NCBI GenBank assembly: GCA_016213675.1
Contig: JACQZW010000023.1
Span: 1 to 37,497, forward strand
Direction: 5' to 3'
Length of the DNA stretch: 37,497 bases
Source of the DNA: Acidobacteriota bacterium
GTDB taxonomy: Bacteria > Acidobacteriota > Thermoanaerobaculia > Thermoanaerobaculales > Thermoanaerobaculaceae
Shown: positions 16,370 through 27,023 of the stretch, piece by piece
Layout of the letters: each line of letters starts with the position of its first letter
Numbering within the stretch: the stretch's first letter is position 1
Notes under the pieces: model-generated
Databases searched by the model: none
What the model saw: only the letters and a program-made list of their open reading frames with translations
Told to the model about the DNA's origin: nothing
Translations under genes and position numbers: made by a program

Positions 16370-18931
16370 ATGAGTCCTACTCGGCTCGGGTTCGTGAGGG
16401 CTACGGTCGCAGTGGTCGCGGTGGCACAGGCCGCAGTCGCCCAGGTGGAGCGTCCCCGGCAGCGCGTCTACGTCTCGCGCGCCGACGTGGTCGCGCGGCG
16501 GCTCTACTTCGACCTCATCGACGCCGCCGGACGGCCGGTGGACGGTGTCGACCCGGCGGCCCTCACCGTCGTCGAGAACGGTGTCGAGCGGCCGGTGCTC
16601 GAGGTTCGGCGGCGCCTGGCGCCCTCCGAGACGCCGGCGATCGGGCCGGTGGCGGCGGCGGTTCCCGCGCCGCCGGTGGAGCCGCCACAGCCACAACGCT
16701 ACGTCCTCGTCGCCCTCGACCCCACGACCCTCGGCAAGCGACCATGGGGCGACGCGCTCGACCTGCTCTCCGCCTCGGCGGAGGCGCTGGCGGCGATCGG
16801 ACCGGTCGACGTCCTCGCCCTTACGACCCCCATCCTGCGCGCCGTGACCGCCAGCCGCGACCCGCAGGAAATCCGCGAAGGACTGGCACGGGTCGCCGGT
16901 AGCGCGACCCCACTCGACGTCTTCTACCGCGAACGGGCCCGGTTCATCGCCGAGCTCGAGCGGGTCTTCGACGCCCCGGTCCCGAAGGCCGAGATGGTCG
17001 CACATGCGCTGCAGCTCAGCCGGGAGCTAGTCGTTGACGAGGAATTCACGCTCCGGCACGCGCTTGCTCGCCTTGACGAGGCGATCGCGACGGCCGGTCG
17101 TCCGGCCGTGGTCGTGTGGGCGGCGCAGGGCGACCCCGACACCGCGGAGTTCGTGCGCGGCATGCTCCCCGTCTGGTTCACACCCGAGGAGGAGATGAAG
17201 TTCACCGCCGAGCCGCTCGGCCTCGTCACCGGGCTCGAGGGTGCGTGGCGCCGATGGGCGGACGACGGCGTCACCGTCGTGAGCTGGAGCCAGGCCGGCG
17301 ACTGGCAGGGGACGATGGCGAGCCCCAGCCTCCGCCACCCGATCCAGGGTCACCCGCGGAATGGGCTGGGGATTCAGCCCTTCACGCTCTTCGAGTCGGT
17401 CGCCGAAGCGACCGGCGGTGCGCTCGTGCAAAGCGGGGCGCAGCTCCGGACGGCATTGGCGACCGTCGGGGGGCGGTTCGAGCTGGTCTACCAGACCGAC
17501 GACGCCTCTCCTGGCTGGAGAGAGATCCGTATCGTGGCAAAGGACCGCCCGTGGACGGCCCGCTACTCGCCGCGCCTCCTCGTCCCACGCCCGACACCGG
17601 AGGCACCTCGGCCGGCTATTGAGCCTCTCGCCCTCGACGTGGCGCTGACCGCGAGCCTCCGGCCGGCCGAGTCGTCCGACCATGATGTCGTCGATCTGCC
17701 CGTGGTCGTGGACCTCGCGCCGCTCCGGGAACGGTTGGGGGTCGGCGCGCAGGCGCAGTTCGTCGTACGCATCAGCGCCACGCCCCCGAGCGGCAGGACG
17801 ATGGCGCGCGAGGTGGCCGTACGCGTGGCGAGCCTGCCGGCCGAGGGCAACCTTCGCTACGAGACGAGCCTCGTCGTGCCGCGAGGGACGACCGGGTTCC
17901 GCGTCGAGGTGCGCGAACAGACGACCGGCGCGCTGGGTTCGGCCGGCCCGTGGGAGCCACCCGTCAGCGAACTGGCCGCGGTGTCCCAGGTCGGCGGCCA
18001 GGAGAGTGCGGACGGCGGCTTCGCGGGCACTGCCGTGGTCCGCATCGGCGAGGCCCGCTTCGTCCTGCCGCAGGACACCGTCCCGTCGCCAGCGGACGTT
18101 CGCGTGATTTGGAAGGGACGTGTCCAGCAGGTGCTGCGCGTCGCCGGCGGTCCGGGGAGCTCGCTGGAGATAGGCGTGGCGATCGACGTGTCCGAGAGCG
18201 CGGCGGACGAGCGGGCCGCGTTCGCGCGCACCGCGACGGCCGCCGCGAACCGGCTGCTCGGGTCGGGCGACCGGGTGTTCCGGGTCGACTTCGGCCGCAC
18301 CTCACGTTTTCTCGGTGCCGCGCACGATGGTGCACAGTCGCTTTTCGCGGCGAGTCCGGTCGGCCGCCCGGAGAAGACGGCGATCTTCGACGGGCTCGGC
18401 TTCGCACTCGCGAAGTTCGAGCAACGGGCCGATCGCCGCGCGCTCATCGTGTTCACCGACGGCTGCGAGACGACCGGCCGGTCCGGCCTTCGGGAGGTGG
18501 AACGGGCGGCGCGGAGCCGAGCGATCCCCGTGTTCGTCATCCTCGCCGACGGTCAACCGTGCCGGCGCCTGGTGGAAAGGACGACCGTCGGCGCCCGCAT
18601 CACGAGCGTGACCCCGTCGGGGAAGTCGAGCAGCCCGCAGGTCGCGCCGCCCCAGGTCGGCGCGCTGCAGGAAGAGGAGCGGGAAGGCGCCTGGGAGCTG
18701 GACGACCCGGCGAGCCGCTCCCGCTTCGAGCTGCGCTCGCTCGCGAAGAGCACCGGCGGGTCGGTGATCACCCTCCGGTCGGCCGAGCAGGCGGCCGACG
18801 TCTGGACCGAGGTGGAGCGCGCGCTCGCCCGCCTGTGGGTCGCGGTCTACGAGCCTACCGACGCGCGTTCGGACCCGCGCGAAGTCGAAGTCCGGTCGGC
18901 CGCCGGCCGCGTCCTCCGCCCCGGCCCATGA
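16370..18931 (+). CDS. Secreted VWFA-related protein (Acidobacterial type)
   Basis: 853-aa exported protein. A signal peptide (about 1-25, ending AVAQ) is followed by a segment, RLYFDLIDAAGRPVDG to LTVVENGVERPVLE, that matches the N-terminal part of the VWFA-related Acidobacterial family. A central region of about 500 residues contains a second, degenerate VWA-like domain (LVALDPTTL, VVWAAQG). The C-terminal VWA domain (about 600-740) has an intact MIDAS start, DVSES, then KTAIFDGLG and IVFTDGCE. VWA domains bind protein ligands through a metal. The function is unknown; a surface or periplasmic binding role is inferred. The ATG at 16370 has GGAGGG 4-5 nt away and begins the signal peptide. 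It supports an acidobacterial host. Confidence 0.85.
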   Translation: MSPTRLGFVRATVAVVAVAQAAVAQVERPRQRVYVSRADVVARRLYFDLIDAAGRPVDGVDPAALTVVENGVERPVLEVRRRLAPSETPAIGPVAAAVPAPPVEPPQPQRYVLVALDPTTLGKRPWGDALDLLSASAEALAAIGPVDVLALTTPILRAVTASRDPQEIREGLARVAGSATPLDVFYRERARFIAELERVFDAPVPKAEMVAHALQLSRELVVDEEFTLRHALARLDEAIATAGRPAVVVWAAQGDPDTAEFVRGMLPVWFTPEEEMKFTAEPLGLVTGLEGAWRRWADDGVTVVSWSQAGDWQGTMASPSLRHPIQGHPRNGLGIQPFTLFESVAEATGGALVQSGAQLRTALATVGGRFELVYQTDDASPGWREIRIVAKDRPWTARYSPRLLVPRPTPEAPRPAIEPLALDVALTASLRPAESSDHDVVDLPVVVDLAPLRERLGVGAQAQFVVRISATPPSGRTMAREVAVRVASLPAEGNLRYETSLVVPRGTTGFRVEVREQTTGALGSAGPWEPPVSELAAVSQVGGQESADGGFAGTAVVRIGEARFVLPQDTVPSPADVRVIWKGRVQQVLRVAGGPGSSLEIGVAIDVSESAADERAAFARTATAAANRLLGSGDRVFRVDFGRTSRFLGAAHDGAQSLFAASPVGRPEKTAIFDGLGFALAKFEQRADRRALIVFTDGCETTGRSGLREVERAARSRAIPVFVILADGQPCRRLVERTTVGARITSVTPSGKSSSPQVAPPQVGALQEEEREGAWELDDPASRSRFELRSLAKSTGGSVITLRSAEQAADVWTEVERALARLWVAVYEPTDARSDPREVEVRSAAGRVLRPGP

Positions 18932-19064
18932 CGTCGCGCCATCCCAACGTCTAGCGGCCTGGGAGCCCCCGCAGCGACGAGGCCACGAGCCGCGATTGTG
19001 TCGCCGCGAGCGCGACGGTGGGTTGGGGGCGCGACCAGGTGCGCGGAGGGCGACTCACCCGCCC

Positions 19065-19233
19065 GGAGCGCCTTGGGGGGCACGGGGGGGCAAGGTGGCG
19101 GAGGTAGGGTGGGGGCCGCCGGAATGGATGGGAGGGTGCCGGGTGGAGGCGCGAGGAGGCGCGGAGCGGGATTCACTCCCGCGGAGCGCCTTGGGGGGCA
19201 CGGGGGGGCAAGGCGGCGGAGGTTGGGTGGGGG
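19065..19233. repeat. Duplicated G-rich block, two copies 118 bp apart
   Basis: A 51-bp core at 19065-19115 recurs at 19183-19233 with two differences. The flanks to the left also match with small indels, so the full unit is about 118 bp. It fills most of the 319-bp gap between the converging VWFA and upp genes, which holds no other recognisable gene. Runs of six to seven G could form G-quadruplexes on the plus strand or act in termination. Confidence 0.8.
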
Positions 19234-19250
19234 GCCGTCGGCCCCTCCGC

Positions 19251-19874
19251 CTAAATGGTCCCGTAGAGGCGGTCGCCGAAGTCGCCGAGGCCGGGCAGGA
19301 TGTACTTGCGGGCGTCGAGGCCACGGTCGAGGGCGGCGGTGTAGATCTCGGCGTCGGGCGCGGCGTCGGCGAGCCGGGCGACCCCTTCCGGCGCGGCGAC
19401 GATGGAGACGAACCGCACGCCACGCGCCCCCCGGGCCCGCAGGCCGTCGACCGCCATCGCCGCCGAGCCGCCGGTGGCGAGCATCGGGTCGAGGAGGAAC
19501 ACCACGGCCTCGTGGAGGTCGGCGGGGACCTTCTCGTAGTAGCAGCGGGCGACCGCGGTCAGCTCGTTGCGCTCGAGGCCGAAGTAGCCCACCTGGGCCG
19601 TCGGGATGAGGTCGAGGAAGGCCTGCAGCATGCCGAGGCCCGCGCGCAGCACCGGCACCGCGACGACCCGGCTCGCCAGCCGCCGTCCGACGGTGGGCTC
19701 CATCGGCGTGTCGACGGCCACCTCGGCGGTGGGCAGGTCGGCCGTCGCCTCGGCGACCAGCAGGACGCTGATCCGGTAGGCGAGGGAACGGAACTCCTCG
19801 CTGGGGGTGGTGCGGTCGCGAAGGCGGGTGAGGATGTCGGCGAGCAGGGGGTGATCGACGACGTGCAGCGGCAT
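19251..19874 (-). CDS. upp: Uracil phosphoribosyltransferase
   Basis: Cytoplasmic salvage enzyme converting uracil and PRPP to UMP. The 207-aa length is typical. Motifs are VPVLRAGLGML (about 78-88), the PRPP loop FLLDPMLATGGSA (about 128-140) and the uracil-binding YILPGLGDFGDRLYGT at the C-terminus. The ATG ending at 19874 starts MPLHVVDHPL, the usual family beginning. A TACCGT -10 lies 6 nt upstream, so the transcript is probably leaderless. It is divergent from the GYF_2-AIM24 gene. Confidence 0.96.
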   Translation of the reverse strand: MPLHVVDHPLLADILTRLRDRTTPSEEFRSLAYRISVLLVAEATADLPTAEVAVDTPMEPTVGRRLASRVVAVPVLRAGLGMLQAFLDLIPTAQVGYFGLERNELTAVARCYYEKVPADLHEAVVFLLDPMLATGGSAAMAVDGLRARGARGVRFVSIVAAPEGVARLADAAPDAEIYTAALDRGLDARKYILPGLGDFGDRLYGTI

Positions 19875-19880
19875 GGGAAA

Positions 19881-19886
19881 ACGGTA
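19881..19886 (-). promoter_or_regulatory. Short-leader promoter of upp
   Basis: TACCGT on the minus strand, 6 nt before the upp ATG; there is no Shine-Dalgarno sequence in the gap. Confidence 0.4.
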
Positions 19887-19894
19887 GCACAGAG

Positions 19895-19900
19895 TAGAAT
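19895..19900 (+). promoter_or_regulatory. Putative -10 box for the GYF_2-AIM24 gene
   Basis: TAGAAT, 34 nt before the ATG at 19935, with AAAGGGAG as the ribosome site. It is back to back with the upp promoter. Confidence 0.45.
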
Positions 19901-19934
19901 CGTGCGGTCGCGGAACCGTGAAAGGGAGACGACG

Positions 19935-20966
19935 ATGGCCCAGTGGTACCTCTCGTACGACAGCACGCAGTACGGACCCTACGACGACGCGCAGGCGGTA
20001 ACCCATGCGGCCGCCAACCCGAACGGCTTCGCCTGGCGCGAGGGCTTCGCCAACTGGCTGCCGATCCGCGAGGTCGACGAGCTGATGGGCGCCGCCACGC
20101 CGGTCGTGACGACGCCGGCCCCAACCGCCGCGCCGGCCCCGGCCGCGGCGCAGGCGCCGCTGACCCGGGTCACCGCCCACGAGATCGACTACAAAGTGAT
20201 CGGCTCCGAGATGCAGTTCGTCGAGGTGGAGCTCGACCCCGGCGAGAGCGCCATCGCCGAGGCCGGTTCGATGATGTACAAGGACGCCGGCATCGAGATG
20301 CAGACGATCTTCGGCGACGGCTCCACCCAGGGCGGGGGTTTCATGGACAAGCTGATGCAGGCCGGGAAGCGCGTGCTGACCGGCGAGAGCCTGTTCATGA
20401 CCGTCTTCACCCACAGCGGGTCGGGGAAGGGACACGTGGCGTTCGCCGCGCCGTACCCGGGCAACATCCTCGCGATGCACCTGACCGACCACAACGGCCG
20501 GCTGATCTGCCAGAAGGACTCGTTCCTGGCCGCCGCCAAGGGCGTGTCGATCGGCATCCACTTCCAGAAGAAGATCCTCACCGGGCTGTTCGGCGGCGAA
20601 GGCTTCATCATGGAGAAGCTCGAGGGCGACGGCTGGGTCTTCGTCCACGCCGGCGGCACCGTGGTCGAGCGCACGCTCGGCGCCTACGAGGTGCTCCACG
20701 TCGACACCGGGTGCATCGTCGCCTTCCACGACTCCGTCCAGTTCGACATCCAGCAGGTCGGCGGCATCAAGTCGATGCTGTTCGGCGGCGAGGGCATGTT
20801 CTTCGCCCGCCTGCAGGGACCCGGGAAGGTGTGGCTGCAGTCGCTGCCGTTCTCGCGCCTGGCCGGCCGGATGCTGCAGGCGGCCCCCCGCCTCGGCCGC
20901 GGCGGGCGGGAGGAGGGCTCGCTGCTCGGCCCGCTCGGCGGCCTGCTCGACGGCGACAACTCATAA
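19935..20966 (+). CDS. GYF_2 domain - AIM24/TIGR00266 family protein
   Basis: 343-aa protein with an N-terminal GYF_2-type domain (about 3-50: WYLSYDSTQYGPYDD, then NPNGFAWREGFANWLPI), a Pro/Ala-rich linker (about 55-80), and an AIM24-like double beta-barrel domain (about 85-320) marked by EVELDPGESAIAEAGSMMY, GGGFMDKLMQAGKRVLTGES and GEGMFFARLQGPGKVWLQ. GYF_2 domains are thought to bind proline-containing or membrane-associated partners; AIM24 proteins have no settled biochemical role in bacteria. No signal peptide is evident. The C-terminal tail is rich in Gly and Arg. Confidence 0.85.
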   Translation: MAQWYLSYDSTQYGPYDDAQAVTHAAANPNGFAWREGFANWLPIREVDELMGAATPVVTTPAPTAAPAPAAAQAPLTRVTAHEIDYKVIGSEMQFVEVELDPGESAIAEAGSMMYKDAGIEMQTIFGDGSTQGGGFMDKLMQAGKRVLTGESLFMTVFTHSGSGKGHVAFAAPYPGNILAMHLTDHNGRLICQKDSFLAAAKGVSIGIHFQKKILTGLFGGEGFIMEKLEGDGWVFVHAGGTVVERTLGAYEVLHVDTGCIVAFHDSVQFDIQQVGGIKSMLFGGEGMFFARLQGPGKVWLQSLPFSRLAGRMLQAAPRLGRGGREEGSLLGPLGGLLDGDNS

Positions 20967-21031
20967 GGGCCTCCAGACAAGGGAATTCCCAGCGCGACCT
21001 GGCGGTTCGTGTCCTCCAAGGGAGAAACCCA

Positions 21032-21505
21032 ATGCGATCTTGGAGAACTGCATCGGTGTGTGCAGCCGTCGTGCTCGCCGTCTGCCTGTCGGCTTCGGTG
21101 GCCAGTGCGCAGGAGTGGTCGGCGGCTCAGAAGGACGTGTGGAAGAGCGTCGAGGCGTACTGGGCGCTGGACGCGGCGGGGGACCTCGAGGGGTTCATGT
21201 CGTACTTCCACGCCGACTACGTGGGGTGGTCGTACGACAACCCGCTGCCGGGCAACAAGGCGACGGTGCGGAAGTTCATCGACCACGAGTACAAGACCGG
21301 CAAGACCATGGTCTACGACGTCAAGCCGGCGGCGATCCAGGTGATGGGGAACTTCGCCTTCGCCCACTACTACTACTCGAGGGTCACCAAGGGCGCCGAC
21401 GGGAAAGAGGAAAGCAGCCAGGGCCGCTGGACGGACATCCTGACGAAGCAGGGCGACCGCTGGGTGCTGATCGGCGACCACGGGGGCCGGACAAAGAAGA
21501 ACTGA
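21032..21505 (+). CDS. Secreted SnoaL/DUF4440-like protein
   Basis: 157-aa exported protein. The signal peptide (about 1-26) ends ASAQ. The mature part has the NTF2/SnoaL-like pattern: a helical [20 protein letters not shown] segment, [11 protein letters not shown], and a C-terminal [20 protein letters not shown] sheet, as in DUF4440-type proteins. Such domains form a cone-shaped pocket and may be enzymes or binding proteins; nothing here shows which. AAGGGAG lies 7 nt before the ATG. The 65-nt gap from the AIM24 gene allows co-transcription. Confidence 0.75.
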   Translation: MRSWRTASVCAAVVLAVCLSASVASAQEWSAAQKDVWKSVEAYWALDAAGDLEGFMSYFHADYVGWSYDNPLPGNKATVRKFIDHEYKTGKTMVYDVKPAAIQVMGNFAFAHYYYSRVTKGADGKEESSQGRWTDILTKQGDRWVLIGDHGGRTKKN

Positions 21506-21629
21506 CCGGCAACACGTGCCCGAACCGGTGCGGGTCGCCCTTCGCGGGCACGCCTCAAGGGAGCGGAGAGATAATCGTGACGTGTGGGCGGGCGGGGCGA
21601 CCCCCCGCCCGTTGCACGCCGGGAGGAAG

Positions 21630-24143
<2,514 letters not shown>

Positions 24144-24160
24144 CGCTCCGCCGCCGGGGG

Positions 24161-24200
24161 CGTCATCGCGAGGAGCCGCGCAGCGGCAACGACGCGATCC
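24161..24200. repeat. Dispersed CGTCATCGCGAGGAG-type palindrome
   Basis: A two-tier stem: ATCGCG (24165-24170) pairs with CGCGAT (24193-24198), and GCCGC (24175-24179) with GCGGC (24183-24187) around a GCA loop. It resembles a palindromic repeat scattered through many bacterial genomes that begins CGTCATTGCGAGGAG. It lies 17 nt after the ATPase stop and might also stop transcription. Confidence 0.6.
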
Positions 24201-24730
24201 CGTCGCGCTTCGAGGGCCTGCCCCCAGACTTGCCGCCAATCACGGACCAAGGTCCGTCCCCGTGTATAGCCGCCCCTGTGGCGGGCTTGCGCTGCGGGCC
24301 GCGTTCCCACGCGGCCGGCAGCGCGATCCTCCGCGCGCGGCCGAGCAGGCCGGCTCGCCGTGGGGCCCCTCGGGTTGCGTACAACTACTCGGCCCTCGTG
24401 GTCGACCAGCATGCACAGCCTCCACCCAACCACCTCGGCTCCGGGCGCAGGCACTGCATGCCGCTTCACGCCCCCCTCCCAACCTCCGCGCGGTCGCTCG
24501 TCGCTGCGCTCCTCGGGCCACCGACACCCCACGGCGATCCGGCCGCTCGGTGACCCGCGCGCTCCGGATTTATGGCCTCGCCACAGGGGCGGCGGTGTTT
24601 TCTCCCCCGCACGCCCTCGCGCCCCGCGCCCGTCCCCCGCCCACCGAGAAACGCCCTTGACCTCTGGGGATCGCGGCCGGAGAATCGGCGCATTGCAGCC
24701 AGCGCACACCAAGGCGCCCCGGGAGTCGCG
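24201..24730. other. 530-bp region without a recognisable gene
   Basis: Nothing here reads as a protein on either strand. At 24487-24519 the stretch with GTCGCTCGTCGCTGCGCTCC resembles the read-out of a dispersed palindromic repeat. From about 24609 to 24651 C-rich 7-nt units (CCTCGCG, CCCCGCG, CCCGTCC, CCCGCCC) echo the heptamer tracts. The region looks like a repeat-accumulating junction between the metal pump and the lipoprotein gene. Confidence 0.5.
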
Positions 24731-25387
24731 GTGATCCTCAAGGCCGGCACGCGCGTCGCACCTGATCAGGCGAACCAGTCGAGCAGACGCGGCGCGCGCC
24801 CTCGAAATCGGCTTTCCTTCGCGCACGCCGTCTTCGTTGGGTTGAGCATCAACCTCCTGCTCGGCGCGTGTGACCGCGCTCCCGGCCTCAGGCACCCGGG
24901 CAACGGCCTCCCCCTCCTCGCACAGAACCTCCCGCTCATCGAGCTCAACGAACCGCTGCTGGCGCATTTCAGGACGGCTCGCGGCGTTCGCGTTTGCGAG
25001 CAAACGCTGCTGTTGAGTGACGCCAGCGCCGTACGGTACGACACCCCGCACCCCATCGTGAGTCGTACCTTCGCGATCAGCATTCCGGTCCACGTAAGCA
25101 AGGGTGAGTGCCGGATCTCACTCGGTGAGAGTGCCTTGAAGGTCAGTCCGGACGCCATATCGATCGTACAGGTCGATGGCCGTGCCCGAAACGTCCAGGG
25201 GATCCGGGTGTGGGAGGTGAACGTCCACGTGACTCCTGCTGGCTCGGGTGCCACGATCTATGGGGCTGACGGCCGTATAGAGATCGTCGACCTCGAGGTG
25301 AAGGCGCCAGCGGCGATATCGGTCGAATGCGGCGAGCACACGTCTGCCGTGCTTGGCCCGTGGTCTTGGATTCGGGGGATGGAGTAG
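24731..25387 (+). CDS. Putative lipoprotein of unknown function
   Basis: About 218 aa, not recognised. A hydrophobic stretch with a lipobox, SINLLLGAC (about 40-48), suggests export and lipid anchoring, although the segment before it is long and basic for a signal peptide. The mature part is beta-rich (VSRTFAISIPVHVS, RVWEVNVHVTPAG, RIEIVDLEVKAPA) with one later Cys in SVECGE. The GTG at 24731 is chosen for GGGAG 5 nt upstream; the frame is open further upstream without coding character. Third codon positions are less GC-rich than in neighbours (many gtt, gct, cga, aat), hinting at recent arrival or weak selection. A weakly AT-richer non-coding gap of 245 bp follows. Confidence 0.45.
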   Translation: MILKAGTRVAPDQANQSSRRGARPRNRLSFAHAVFVGLSINLLLGACDRAPGLRHPGNGLPLLAQNLPLIELNEPLLAHFRTARGVRVCEQTLLLSDASAVRYDTPHPIVSRTFAISIPVHVSKGECRISLGESALKVSPDAISIVQVDGRARNVQGIRVWEVNVHVTPAGSGATIYGADGRIEIVDLEVKAPAAISVECGEHTSAVLGPWSWIRGME

Positions 25388-25632
25388 GCGGGCAACCTCC
25401 ATGGTGCCTGGACGCCAGTGCAGGCGCCGTCACCGGTCGATGGGCCTGGCGATCCCGCGTCGGCTTCGGGGATCATCATCTCGACGGATTGAAAACCGGG
25501 ATTTGAATTGGTCACATGTTGGCGCGGCGCGGGTCTCGCGGGACGTTGAGTTGGAGTACCTGACCTCGCTCGACGGCCGGCTCAACTCCGCGCCGGGCAG
25601 GAGCGCCCGCAAGTAGAGGCGAGCCGCCTCCG

Positions 25633-26973
25633 TTAGACAGTCACGAGGGCGCAGCCGCGGGGAGAGGCGGCGGCGAGCCGGCCGTCGGTGACGACGGGGG
25701 TGCCGCGGAGGAGGACGTGGCGGACGGCCAGGGTCGTGGTGCGGGCGGACCACGGGTCGTGGGCGTCGGCGAGGGTCGAGCGGATCGGTCGCGACGGGCC
25801 GCGCGGATCGAGGACGACGAGGTCGGCGTCGGCTCCGGGGGCAACTGCGCCCTTGCGTGGGTAGAGGCCGAGCAGCCGGGCCGGGCTGGCGGCAAGCACG
25901 CGTACCAGCTCGGAGAGCGGCCGACCGTGGCGCTTCACGAGCAGCTCGAAGGCGAGGGGGACGAGGGCGCCGAGGCCGGGCAGGCCGGTGGGGACGGCGC
26001 GGAAGTCCGATCCGTCCCAGTCGTCCTTGTCGGCCCTGCGGAACGCGCAGTGGTCGGTGGCGAGGAGGTCGAAGGCGCCGGCGGCGGCGAGCGCCTCGTG
26101 GCGTGCCCGGGTCGCCTCGGCGCGCAGCGGCGGGGTGCACAGGGACCGGTGGCCGCCCGGCCCGCGCAGTGCGTCGTCCGACAGGAGCAGGTAGTGCGGG
26201 CCGGTCTCGCAGGTGACCGCGGCGCGGCCGCGGGCGGCGCTGACGAGCCCGGCGCCGTCGGCCGTCGAGACGTGGACGACGTGGAGCGGGCAGCCGGTCC
26301 GCTCGGCGAGGCCGATCGCGCGTCGGATCGCCTCGACCTCGACACGCTCAGGGCGCAGGCGCGTGTGGGCGTGCGGGTCGCGGAGGTCGACGCCGGCGGG
26401 ATCGATGGCGGCGACGATCCCGTCGTCCTCGGCGTGGAGGAGCACGCCCGCGCCGAGCGGCGCGAGCCGGCGCATCACTCCCTCGATCCGCACCCAGTCG
26501 CTGTAAAGCCCGGCGGCGCGGTAGGTCGTGTAGAGCTTGAAGGTCCTGAACCCGCCGGCGACGAGCCGCCCGATTTCCTCCCAGTCCCACGGCCACTGCG
26601 TCGGGGTGAGGTGAAGCCCGGCGTCGCAGTGGAGCTGGCCTTCGGCCCGTTCCAGGACGCGACGCACGGCCTCGGTCATCGTCTCGCCGGGGCGCTGGGT
26701 CGCGAAGGTGAAGAACGTCGTGATGCCGCTCGCGACGGCGATCTCGCTGCCGGAGGCGAAGTCGTCGGCGAGCTCGAAGCGGCCGATGCGGTCGGCGACG
26801 TGGACGTGAACGTCGATGAACCCTGGCAGCACGTCGAAACCGCTGGCGTCCACGACTTCGGCGTCGCCGACCTCGCCCACGAGCCGGCCGACCGCCGCGA
26901 TCCGCCCGCCCTCGACGAGCACGTCCGCCCGCTGGGCGCCGTGCTCGTCCCACACCGTGCCGCCGCGGATCAC
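25633..26973 (-). CDS. hyuA: Hydantoinase/dihydropyrimidinase-family amidohydrolase, HyuA-like
   Basis: Cyclic-amide hydrolase that opens a hydantoin- or dihydropyrimidine-type ring to a ureido acid. The 446-aa protein has the full set of dinuclear metal ligands: HVH (about 56-58), the carboxylated Lys in TFKLYTTY (146), LLHAED (180), HVVHVST (234) and ATDHCAF (Asp 306). SLCTPPLR and the C-terminal GAVAPGADADLVVLDP are also typical. Given its neighbours SsnA, the DPD-like reductase, YgeY and YgeW, it probably opens the second ring of a purine-derived intermediate; a pyrimidine role is the alternative. The GTG ending at 26973 gives a slightly short first strand and has no good ribosome site. 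A GTG ending at 27039, overlapping ssnA and reading through a heptamer tract, is the other option. Confidence 0.85.
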   Translation of the reverse strand: MIRGGTVWDEHGAQRADVLVEGGRIAAVGRLVGEVGDAEVVDASGFDVLPGFIDVHVHVADRIGRFELADDFASGSEIAVASGITTFFTFATQRPGETMTEAVRRVLERAEGQLHCDAGLHLTPTQWPWDWEEIGRLVAGGFRTFKLYTTYRAAGLYSDWVRIEGVMRRLAPLGAGVLLHAEDDGIVAAIDPAGVDLRDPHAHTRLRPERVEVEAIRRAIGLAERTGCPLHVVHVSTADGAGLVSAARGRAAVTCETGPHYLLLSDDALRGPGGHRSLCTPPLRAEATRARHEALAAAGAFDLLATDHCAFRRADKDDWDGSDFRAVPTGLPGLGALVPLAFELLVKRHGRPLSELVRVLAASPARLLGLYPRKGAVAPGADADLVVLDPRGPSRPIRSTLADAHDPWSARTTTLAVRHVLLRGTPVVTDGRLAAASPRGCALVTV

Positions 26974-26990
26974 GAGGCGTCTGCCGTCCC

Positions 26991-27018
26991 GGACCCCGGA
27001 CCCCGGACCCCGGACCCT
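26991..27018. repeat. Tandem heptamer tract 3 at the ssnA-hyuA junction
   Basis: Four units GGACCCC, GGACCCC, GGACCCC, GGACCCT on the plus strand, between the ssnA stop and the first hyuA codons. It occupies the place where the hyuA start and ribosome site should be. Confidence 0.8.
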
Positions 27019-27023
27019 GTCGC

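Noticed and set aside
24144..24730. tRNA or other structured RNA gene in the long gap
   Set aside because: Only short repeat palindromes were found; no cloverleaf or known RNA pattern could be built.
25353..25616. Small open frame after the lipoprotein gene
   Set aside because: It has no ribosome site, no family resemblance and atypical composition; it overlaps the lipoprotein's end.
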